A stretch of DNA of 27,992 nt from Flavobacteriales bacterium (lineage in GTDB: Bacteria; Bacteroidota; Bacteroidia; Flavobacteriales_D; Sanyastnellaceae), in the NCBI GenBank assembly GCA_028823435.1, contig JAPKBK010000002.1, positions 1-27,992 of the forward strand, in the 5' to 3' direction. The notes beneath the pieces were generated by a model. It was given only the letters and a program-made list of their open reading frames with translations, had not been told where the DNA came from and did no database searches. A program made the translations under genes and the position numbers. Shown here in pieces: positions 1 through 6,549 of this stretch. The stretch's first letter is position 1. The number at the start of each line of letters is the position of its first letter.

Positions 1-1375
1 TACGTGGATCAATATCCTCTACAGGCATATCTGTACCTAAAGGCAGTATACCTAGAACGTTTTGCAAATCACGATAGGTATATGCTGTCCTTATTCTATT
101 TCTTCCGAGACGTTCCCCGGCCCAATACATATCGGAAGTAGCATGTGTAGGTTGTACGGAAGGGATAATGCTCGCCGATGTGAATAAAGGCAAGTCCGAA
201 GGAGAAACGACCTGAGCGTGTTCAATGCGCCACCTTTTGTCATTTTGACCACCAAGAACAGCGTTATATAGGTTGAGGACATTTCTGACTGCAGAATCGC
301 CGATGCAATGTGTTGCCACTTGAAAGCCTAGATCGTTTGCTAATTCTAGGTTTGCACGAAACACCGCAGAGTCCTGAAAAATAAAGCCACTGTGAGATGG
401 GCGGTCTGAATAGGGTTCCAAAAGGGCGGCACCACGAGAACCTAAGGATCCATCCATATAAAACTTGATGGACTGCGCAATTAAACGGTCTGATCGTTGA
501 GGCCCTTTTGCGAAAGCGGAATCGAGATTGGGCTGTGTCCCACTCGCCATGGCAACAACGCGTATTTTAAGATCTCCTGTCCTGTGAAGGGAATCTATCC
601 TATTGATATCCGATACATCTAAACCCGCATCAACCACTGTTGTCAAACCCAAAGCAAAAAGATCATGTTGTGCTTGAATAAGCGCTGCATCTTTTGTTGG
701 ACCATCATGAGGAGGTATGAATACCAAAAGAGAATCCGCTGCGCCATCGATGAGTACACCTGAAGGAGATCCATCTTCAAGCGAAATCATTTCGCCACCT
801 TGAATAAAGCGTACTTCAGACATCCCAGCTATTCTCAGTGCGGCAGAATTTGCCAGAAGTGCATGACCATCAATTCTACGTATCGCAACAGGCCTTGATG
901 GAAACAGTTCATCCAACAATGTACGTGTGGGATAGGTTGAAGGCGTCCATTTGTTTTGGTCCCACCCCCTTCCAGAAAGCCATCCTGAAGAATGGGTCTC
1001 CGAGAAGGCTTCCAGTCGTGTTAAAACCTCATCATAAGAGACCGAACCGACAAGATCAACCTCTAGCCTGCTTAAGGCATACCCCGTGAAGTGCGCATGC
1101 GCATCTATTAATCCTGGATAAACGACAGCCTGCTTCAGGTCAATCTTTTCATCAGCCATGTATGCATTTAAAATCTTCCGCTCAGGCCCTACTGCTACGA
1201 TTTTGCCGTTTTCTATAGCGATGGCGATTTTAGTTGTATTAATAGGAGTGCCATCACATACCAAACCTACCGCGTTATGTATGATGAGATCTGCGTGTTG
1301 TGATTTAAAATTACAACACGTAAGAAGGAGGATTGCTGAAAGTGAAAGTGCCAAATAACGAAGAAAATATCTCAT
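1..1375 (-). CDS. YtcJ-like amidohydrolase, lipoprotein-like N-terminus (3' end cut by window edge)
   Basis: This is a metal-dependent amidohydrolase of the YtcJ/amidohydrolase-3 family, which hydrolyses amide or ester bonds of unidentified substrates. About 458 residues are visible. The C-terminus lies beyond base 1, and family members are usually about 540 residues. The ATG at 1375 starts a hydrophobic leader ending in 'LLLTCC' near residues 16-21, a weak lipobox, so it may be an anchored envelope enzyme. The metal site is visible: 'PGLIDAHAHF' near residues 87-96 gives the HxH pair. Further on come 'MDGSLGSRGAAL', 'THCIGDSAV', 'RIEHAQVV' and, close to the window edge, 'GTDMPVEDIDP' with the final Asp. 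The frame is open from the start to the edge. It is divergent from the T9SS protein at 1466, and a TAnnTTTG box lies 72 bases upstream. The family is clear; the substrate is unknown. Confidence 0.9.
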   Translation of the reverse strand, partial: MRYFLRYLALSLSAILLLTCCNFKSQHADLIIHNAVGLVCDGTPINTTKIAIAIENGKIVAVGPERKILNAYMADEKIDLKQAVVYPGLIDAHAHFTGYALSRLEVDLVGSVSYDEVLTRLEAFSETHSSGWLSGRGWDQNKWTPSTYPTRTLLDELFPSRPVAIRRIDGHALLANSAALRIAGMSEVRFIQGGEMISLEDGSPSGVLIDGAADSLLVFIPPHDGPTKDAALIQAQHDLFALGLTTVVDAGLDVSDINRIDSLHRTGDLKIRVVAMASGTQPNLDSAFAKGPQRSDRLIAQSIKFYMDGSLGSRGAALLEPYSDRPSHSGFIFQDSAVFRANLELANDLGFQVATHCIGDSAVRNVLNLYNAVLGGQNDKRWRIEHAQVVSPSDLPLFTSASIIPSVQPTHATSDMYWAGERLGRNRIRTAYTYRDLQNVLGILPLGTDMPVEDIDPR

Positions 1376-1446
1376 CTGTTTTTATGAATCAGGAAACACA
1401 CTATAATTAGGTGTAACTATGCATGATTTTTAACTAAATTGCCGTT

Positions 1447-1454
1447 CAAATATA
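1447..1454 (-). promoter_or_regulatory. Candidate Bacteroidota -7 promoter box for the amidohydrolase
   Basis: The minus strand reads TATATTTG, an exact match to the Bacteroidota TAnnTTTG -7 consensus, in the 90-base divergent gap. It would start transcription near 1440 and give a leader of about 65 bases. No clear TTTG -33 element lies at the usual distance, so this is only a candidate. Confidence 0.4.
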
Positions 1455-1465
1455 ACACCTAAATC

Positions 1466-2347
1466 ATGCTAAACTCTGTACGTTTTTTCTTTACTATCGC
1501 TTGCATCTTTGTTGCAACTTTAACATCTGCTCAAGATGTAACCCATACGATTGCTCAGGTTCAAGGAGAGCTTTTCGCTTCACCACTCATTGAACAAGTC
1601 GTTACTGTTGAAGGCGTGGTCACTGCTGCGACTGATTACAGCTATTTCTTACAAGATGGATCGGGCCCTTGGAACGGCGTCTACATCTACGACAACACAA
1701 ATCTCCCGGCTGTGGGGGATCTCATCATCCTCACAGGAGAAGTACTTGAATATTACGATCTCACTGAGATTTCTAATATCACTTATTTTGAAACAGTAAG
1801 TTCGGGCAATGATCTGCCAGCTGCAATTAATCTCACAACTGGGTTTATTGCAGAATCAGGAGAAGCTTACGAAGGCTGCCGCGTAAAAGTCACAAATGCT
1901 GTTTGTTCGAATCCAGACCTGGGGTTCGGTGACGGATATTTTGATGACGGATCTGGAGATTGTATGATCGACGATATGCTTTACTCAGCTGAACCGGCTT
2001 GGATGCTTGGAGAATACTACTCTGTAACGGGTGTTCTTACATACACATATGAAGAGTATAAGATCGAACCAAGCAGTGCCGCAGATGTGAGCATTGGGAT
2101 GGCTGTAGGGTCAATCGCAGTTTCGGCGATTAACGTTTACCCAAACCCGACCGTTGATGCGATTAATTTCAAACTGAACTCAAATGCCAAGGCCTACGTA
2201 TATGATACAAATGGTCGTCTGGTGTTCACACAAGATGTTGCCTCTGGAGACGTCAACTTAGATGTGAGTGGACTTCGCCACGGAACATACAGCGTAGATT
2301 GCGTTTCTGAAACCTCAATCATGAGAGCGAGTTTCGTCAAGCAGTAA
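1466..2347 (+). CDS. Secreted OB-fold protein with T9SS type A sorting domain
   Basis: This is a 293-residue exported protein. Residues 1-22 form a signal peptide ending 'TSAQ'. Residues about 28-205 look like an all-beta OB-fold of the kind found beside secreted nucleases (YhcR type): 'VTVEGVVTAATDYSYFLQDG' is followed by 'GVYIYD' and 'VGDLIILTGEVLEYYDLTEI', with a second similar strand set at about 135-200. Residues about 222-293 are a type IX sorting domain, beginning 'NVYPNPTVDAINFKL', then 'VYDTNGRLV' and 'LRHGTYSV'. This domain directs export through the outer membrane and is then removed. No catalytic nuclease domain is present, so the role is probably binding. It faces the amidohydrolase divergently. 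A TAnnTTTG box was not found upstream on this strand. Fold and export are likely; function is unknown. Confidence 0.85.
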   Translation: MLNSVRFFFTIACIFVATLTSAQDVTHTIAQVQGELFASPLIEQVVTVEGVVTAATDYSYFLQDGSGPWNGVYIYDNTNLPAVGDLIILTGEVLEYYDLTEISNITYFETVSSGNDLPAAINLTTGFIAESGEAYEGCRVKVTNAVCSNPDLGFGDGYFDDGSGDCMIDDMLYSAEPAWMLGEYYSVTGVLTYTYEEYKIEPSSAADVSIGMAVGSIAVSAINVYPNPTVDAINFKLNSNAKAYVYDTNGRLVFTQDVASGDVNLDVSGLRHGTYSVDCVSETSIMRASFVKQ

Positions 2348-2369
2348 TGCGCTGAAAATGTATTGCGCT

Positions 2370-3551
2370 TTATTGCGTTTTATCCTTGTCCGCGAAGCGA
2401 GAGCCCGCGTATAATTCATATCCCAACCACCGACATTCTAAAGGGCCATTGTGCACTTTATGTCGGTGGTTGCTTTTTAAGCCGATATGCTTAATCGCCT
2501 CGGGATTAGATGAAATGATCCAGGCCTTAAACCCAGGCCAATGAAACTTGAGTCTGTCGCCAATGGCTGCATACATTTGATCTATATCTTCTGGCTCCAT
2601 TCGCTCGCCATATGGAGGATTTATAACCACCTGCCCGCCTTCTGTACTCTGAGGTTCTGACTGGAAGAAGTCGATTTCATCTACACTTACATCGTGAGAA
2701 GGAAGATCAAGTTGTGACAGAGCGTATTTGGTCTGGGATATCGCGTCTCCGCTTATATCAGAAGCATATATAGCTGTAGGAACAGGTGGATTGAAATCCA
2801 TTGCCTCATCACGAACTGCAATCCAAGCGGATCGATTGAAATTCATCCACTCCATGAATGCAAAGTGAGAACGGTTCATTTGGACAGGCATTCCCGAAGC
2901 CCAAAGCGCAGCTTCACAAGTAAATGTTCCAGATCCGCACATCGGATCGTATAAGGATATTCCTGGACGCCATCCACTTAATGCGAGAAGACCCGCAGCC
3001 AACACTTCATTTAATGGTGCAATCGCTTTTCGAGATCTGTAACCTCTCTTGGACAATGGATCGCCACAAGCGTCCAAAGAAATGGTCACATCTTCCCGAC
3101 TGATATGCAAGTGAATTCTGACATCGGGATTCTGCCGATCAATCGAAGGTCGTTCACCCTTTTTCGCACGGAATCTATCTACGATCGCATCCTTTAAACG
3201 TAGAACAGCAAATTGATCATGCGTGAAATGATCTGAGTATATCGTAGAATCAATGGTTAACGTTCCATCCTCTTTCAAAACATCCTCCCACTTCTTTCTC
3301 GCAGCCATACGATAAAGATCATCGGTATGCTTCGCTTGGAATTGGTATAGAATCCGCAACACTTTTAATGTAAATCGGGCGTGCATACAATGACGATACA
3401 TGACTTCTGCCGTTGCTGTAAAGCCGACCCCTCTCCTGCCGATTTTAATTTCTGTCGCCCCATGCGCCTGCAGCTCATCAGCCACCAACTGTTCTAACCC
3501 TGCAAGTGTTTTTGCATGGTACGTTGCTGTGGGAATGTTTGTTATATCCAT
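2370..3551 (-). CDS. rlmL: THUMP-domain class I SAM-dependent RNA methyltransferase (RlmL-like, 23S rRNA guanine-N2)
   Basis: The family methylates guanine N2 in 23S rRNA (m2G2445 in E. coli). At 393 residues this corresponds to the N-terminal RlmL half of the E. coli RlmKL fusion; the RlmK half is absent, as is usual outside gamma-proteobacteria. Residues about 45-160 are the THUMP RNA-binding region, followed by 'LSKRGYRSRKAIAPL' near 166-180, typical of the family. The Rossmann methyltransferase domain has the SAM loop 'DPMCGSGTF' at 202-210 and the catalytic 'NPPYGERM' at 311-318. The ATG at 3551 is 5 bases after the stop of the YciH-like gene, so the two are very probably co-transcribed. 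The exact target base is inferred from the family, not seen. Confidence 0.88.
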   Translation of the reverse strand: MDITNIPTATYHAKTLAGLEQLVADELQAHGATEIKIGRRGVGFTATAEVMYRHCMHARFTLKVLRILYQFQAKHTDDLYRMAARKKWEDVLKEDGTLTIDSTIYSDHFTHDQFAVLRLKDAIVDRFRAKKGERPSIDRQNPDVRIHLHISREDVTISLDACGDPLSKRGYRSRKAIAPLNEVLAAGLLALSGWRPGISLYDPMCGSGTFTCEAALWASGMPVQMNRSHFAFMEWMNFNRSAWIAVRDEAMDFNPPVPTAIYASDISGDAISQTKYALSQLDLPSHDVSVDEIDFFQSEPQSTEGGQVVINPPYGERMEPEDIDQMYAAIGDRLKFHWPGFKAWIISSNPEAIKHIGLKSNHRHKVHNGPLECRWLGYELYAGSRFADKDKTQ

Positions 3552-3556
3552 TGTTA

Positions 3557-3904
3557 TTAGCCGCCTTTGCGTTTTACATTAAATCCATCTTCTTCAAGAA
3601 TAGACACTACTTTATCTCTGTGATCGCCTTGGATCAGAATACACCCTTCTTTAACAGCCCCTCCTACGCCACATTTCACTTTGAGTGTTTTACCCAAAGC
3701 AAGGAGTTCTGAAGCGGGTCCATCATGACCTTCTATCAGTGTTACAGGTTTCCCAGCGCGTTGTTTTCTGTCCAAACTTACATATAGCTTACACATAGAA
3801 GGCGACCAATTACTCTCATCCTCGGCACCACTGTCTTCATCCCAATTGAATCCAGTATTAGTACTGAATACCATACCGTCGTTATTTCGTCTTCGTTTTG
3901 CCAT
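3557..3904 (-). CDS. yciH: SUI1/YciH-like translation initiation factor
   Basis: This is a 115-residue protein with the SUI1 (eIF1-like) fold in residues about 50-115, recognised by 'TLKVKCGVGGAVKEGCI' and the ending 'HRDKVVSILEEDGFNVKRKG'. SUI1 proteins bind the small ribosomal subunit and monitor start-codon selection; bacterial YciH is a non-essential relative. The N-terminal 45 residues are basic then acidic and look disordered. It lies immediately upstream of the RlmL-like methyltransferase with a 5-base gap, which makes a small ribosome-related operon. The 43 bases between its ATG and the O-methyltransferase ATG on the other strand must hold both promoters. The family call is secure; the cellular role in Bacteroidota is not established here. 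Confidence 0.9.
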   Translation of the reverse strand: MAKRRRNNDGMVFSTNTGFNWDEDSGAEDESNWSPSMCKLYVSLDRKQRAGKPVTLIEGHDGPASELLALGKTLKVKCGVGGAVKEGCILIQGDHRDKVVSILEEDGFNVKRKGG

Positions 3905-3908
3905 TTTA

Positions 3909-3943
3909 TTTGCAAGTATTGCGCAAGGTACGCGGTAGATTTG
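3909..3943 (+). promoter_or_regulatory. Bacteroidota-type promoter almost abutting the O-methyltransferase ATG
   Basis: TTTG at 3909-3912 and TAGATTTG at 3936-3943 are separated by 23 bases and match the TTTG / TAnnTTTG consensus. The ATG of the downstream gene is at 3948, only 4 bases after the -7 box. Transcription should therefore start at or next to the ATG, and the mRNA would be leaderless or nearly so. Confidence 0.6.
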
Positions 3944-3947
3944 CTGT

Positions 3948-4601
3948 ATGGCACATTTTGAGGACGCAACAAATGAATATTCTGAAGATCATTCATCTCC
4001 AGAGGGCAAGGTTTTGTCACGACTGAGAAGAGATACGTGGTTGTCTACTACAAAACCACAGATGCTCAGCGATCCTATACAAGGTAGATTCTTATCTACA
4101 ATAAGTAAAATGGTTCGCCCGAATCGCATCTTAGAATTCGGAACGTTTACTGGTTATTCTACGATATGCCTTTCCGAAGGTCTTGCTCCCAAAGGAGAAA
4201 TTCATACTGTCGAAATCAACGACGAATTAGAGCACATACATGAGACGTACTTTCAGGAAGCCGGGGTTTTTGAAAAAATCACGCGGCATTACGGTCATGC
4301 TTTAGACATTATTAAAAGTGGAGAAATCAAGGGGGAGTTTGACCTTATTTGGTTAGACGCCGACAAAGAACACCAAATAGAGTATGCTGAATTTGCAATC
4401 TCTAGACTCCGAAGTGGAGGATGGCTCCTGATAGACAATGTGATTTGGGGAGGGGCGGTTCTCGATAAGAAGAAACGTGCAAAACCTGAATCTGGAGCGT
4501 CTAGGATACACCGATTAAATAAGTATATCTTAGATCACGAAGAGGTTGAGAATGTACTCATACCCGTGTGGGATGGCGTACAAATCGCTATGAAAATTTA
4601 A
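3948..4601 (+). CDS. O-methyltransferase, family 3 (caffeoyl-CoA OMT / YrrM-like)
   Basis: This is a 217-residue SAM- and divalent-metal-dependent O-methyltransferase. Motif I 'EFGTFTGYS' at 63-71 binds SAM, with 'HTVEIN' at 86-91 as the ribose-binding acidic end. 'WLDADK' at 135-140 and 'LIDNVIWGG' at 161-169 supply the metal-binding Asp/Asp/Asn set of the caffeoyl-CoA OMT-like family. The N-terminal 'QMLSDPIQGRFL' is also typical and supports the ATG at 3948 as the true start, although the predicted promoter leaves essentially no leader. Related bacterial enzymes act on catechols, other small phenolics or tRNA (TrmR/YrrM); which applies cannot be told. The gene ends convergently with sucC, and the two stop codons overlap. 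Confidence 0.9.
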   Translation: MAHFEDATNEYSEDHSSPEGKVLSRLRRDTWLSTTKPQMLSDPIQGRFLSTISKMVRPNRILEFGTFTGYSTICLSEGLAPKGEIHTVEINDELEHIHETYFQEAGVFEKITRHYGHALDIIKSGEIKGEFDLIWLDADKEHQIEYAEFAISRLRSGGWLLIDNVIWGGAVLDKKKRAKPESGASRIHRLNKYILDHEEVENVLIPVWDGVQIAMKI

Positions 4602-5809
4602 GCGACAACCGCAGCAACCGCATCTGCAGCTTCCTGAAGCAGGATGACGGAGGTTACTTTTAAACCAGACTCGTCAATAAGCTTCTTCGCTTCTGTGGCA
4701 TTTGTTCCCTGGAGACGGACGATAATAGGAACATCGATGTTCCCCATATTTAAATATGCATCGACCACACCTTGCGCCACTCTATCGCAACGAACAATAC
4801 CTCCAAAGATATTTACGAGTATTGCTTTTACTGAAGGGTCTTTCAGAATAATGCGGAACGCTTGCTCTACTCTTGATGCGTCAGCTGTGCCGCCTACATC
4901 TAGAAAATTTGCAGGCTCACCTCCACTTAACTTGATAATATCCATGGTCGCCATCGCGAGACCTGCGCCGTTCACCATACAGCCAACATTTCCATCGAGT
5001 TTAACATAGCTAAGCCCTATTTCGTCAGCTTCCAGTTCTGTAGGATCCTCTTCGGTTTTGTCACGCATCGCTTCATACACGGGGTGACGGAAAAGGGCAT
5101 TGTCATCTAGACTCACCTTCGCATCTACTGCAATGACTTTGTTGTCCGACGTCTTCAGAACGGGGTTGATTTCAAACATAGACGCATCACAACCGATATA
5201 TGCATCGTATAGTTTGAATATAAATTTGATCATCTGCTTATAAGCTTGACCACTGAGGCCTAGATTAAAAGCAATGCGTCTCGCTTGGAATCCCTGAAGT
5301 CCTGCACCGGGATCGATTGTCTCTGTATAGATAAGCTCTGGCGTCTTTTCAGCGACTGCCTCAATATCCATCCCTCCTTCAGGAGAATACATAATGATGT
5401 TTTTACCAGACGATCTATCTAAAAGAACGGATACATAGTACTCCTCAGGTTCTGTTTCCCCTGGGTAGTAAACGTCTTGAGCAACAAGAACCTTGTTGAC
5501 CATTTTTCCTTCTGAGGAAGTCTGAGCAGTCACCAAATGGCCACCCAGAATTCCTGATGCCACACCCTTTACTTTGTCAAGACCTTTTGCGAGAACAACA
5601 CCGTGAGACCCCGTTTCGATGACGGCACCTTTGCCTCGACCACCTGCATGGATTTGTGCTTTTACAACAAACCACTCTGTGCCCGTATCCACCGCTAATT
5701 TTTCAGCAACACTGTAGGCCGCTTCTGCAGTCTCTGCCACGAGTCCTTCTTGAATAGCAACACCAAAACTTTTAAGGATAGATTTACCCTGATACTCGTG
5801 AAGATTCAT
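4598..5809 (-). CDS. sucC: Succinyl-CoA synthetase (ADP-forming) subunit beta
   Basis: SucC with SucD interconverts succinyl-CoA and succinate with ATP or GTP formation in the TCA cycle. The 403 residues match the family's normal length. The start 'MNLHEYQGKSILKSFG' is diagnostic. The ATP-grasp domain carries 'KAQIHAGGRGKG' at about 50-61 and 'FEINPVL' for metal binding. The CoA-ligase half has 'GAGLAMATMDI', 'FLDVGG' and 'NIFGGIVRCD'. No sucD is nearby, which is common in Bacteroidota, where the two genes are often unlinked. A TAnnTTTG box sits about 32 bases before the ATG at 5809. Its stop codon overlaps that of the O-methyltransferase by three bases on the opposite strand. Confidence 0.97.
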   Translation of the reverse strand: MNLHEYQGKSILKSFGVAIQEGLVAETAEAAYSVAEKLAVDTGTEWFVVKAQIHAGGRGKGAVIETGSHGVVLAKGLDKVKGVASGILGGHLVTAQTSSEGKMVNKVLVAQDVYYPGETEPEEYYVSVLLDRSSGKNIIMYSPEGGMDIEAVAEKTPELIYTETIDPGAGLQGFQARRIAFNLGLSGQAYKQMIKFIFKLYDAYIGCDASMFEINPVLKTSDNKVIAVDAKVSLDDNALFRHPVYEAMRDKTEEDPTELEADEIGLSYVKLDGNVGCMVNGAGLAMATMDIIKLSGGEPANFLDVGGTADASRVEQAFRIILKDPSVKAILVNIFGGIVRCDRVAQGVVDAYLNMGNIDVPIIVRLQGTNATEAKKLIDESGLKVTSVILLQEAADAVAAVVA

Positions 5810-5840
5810 TTTCCTGCTTTTAAGAGTTGATTTTACGGGG

Positions 5841-5848
5841 CAAAGTTA
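5841..5848 (-). promoter_or_regulatory. -7 promoter box of sucC
   Basis: The minus strand reads TAACTTTG, an exact TAnnTTTG match in the 75-base gap between sucC and the divergent lolD. It would give a leader of about 25 bases. No convincing TTTG -33 partner is at the standard distance. Confidence 0.5.
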
Positions 5849-5884
5849 GGCAATTTAAGGGGCACGATTGCGTAGATTGCAACT

Positions 5885-6535
5885 GTGATTCAAGTAAAAG
5901 ATATTCGGAAACAATTTGGGGATTTAGAGGTCTTAAAAGGCATTACTCTAAAGGTCGCTGAAGGCGAAGTCGTCAGCATCGTTGGCACCTCTGGTGCGGG
6001 GAAGACCACATTACTTCAAATCCTTGGCACACTTGATGTTGAGAGTTCTGGTGAGCTTCAAATAGGCGGAGAGAATGTGTCCAAGCTGTCACGCGCCTCA
6101 CTTGCGGATTTTCGAAACAAGCACATTGGATTCGTATTTCAGTTTCACAGACTCCTTCCTGAGTTTACTGCGCTAGAAAATGTAATGATGCCTGCATGGA
6201 TTGCTGGCACATCCGATTTGGAGGCCGAAACCCGGGGCAGGAAGCTTCTAAAAGATCTGGGGCTTCACGACAGAGCCAGCCACTTGCCTTCAGAACTTTC
6301 TGGAGGTGAACAACAGCGAATTGCCGTTGCTAGAGCGCTCATGAACGCACCTAAAATTCTCCTCGCAGATGAACCATCTGGAAATTTAGATTCTGAAAAC
6401 GCCGCCATTCTACATGATCTGTTTTTCGATCTACGCGACAGACTTGGGCTTACAATCATTATCGTCACCCACAATGAAGAACTTGCTTCAAGGGCTGACC
6501 GAAGTTTAAGAATGGCAGATGGTGTTATTGTCTGA
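5885..6535 (+). CDS. lolD: LolD-like ABC transporter ATP-binding protein (lipoprotein release type)
   Basis: This is a 216-residue ABC ATPase of the LolD/MacB/FtsE subgroup, which powers extraction of lipoproteins or related substrates from the inner membrane. Walker A is 'GTSGAGKTT' at 34-42, the Q-loop is 'FQFHRLLPEF' near 85-94, the signature is 'LSGGEQQR' at 138-145, Walker B is 'ILLADEP' at 158-164, and the switch His is in 'IIVTHNEE' near 196. 'FRNKHIGFVFQFHRLLPEFT' is strongly LolD-like. It starts with GTG at 5885; there is no in-frame ATG at the right place before the first beta strand. No permease gene lies next to it; acs follows after 14 bases. The class is sure, and the LolD assignment within it is good but not proven. 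Confidence 0.9.
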   Translation: MIQVKDIRKQFGDLEVLKGITLKVAEGEVVSIVGTSGAGKTTLLQILGTLDVESSGELQIGGENVSKLSRASLADFRNKHIGFVFQFHRLLPEFTALENVMMPAWIAGTSDLEAETRGRKLLKDLGLHDRASHLPSELSGGEQQRIAVARALMNAPKILLADEPSGNLDSENAAILHDLFFDLRDRLGLTIIIVTHNEELASRADRSLRMADGVIV

Positions 6536-6549
6536 CTGTAATTAAAACC

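Noticed and set aside
91..282. Short minus-strand frame inside the amidohydrolase region
   Set aside because: The true gene runs in another frame across the whole 1-1375 span, with family motifs from end to end.
838..1358. Two plus-strand open frames opposite the amidohydrolase
   Set aside because: They are antisense shadows without recognisable domains; the minus strand carries conserved amidohydrolase motifs here.
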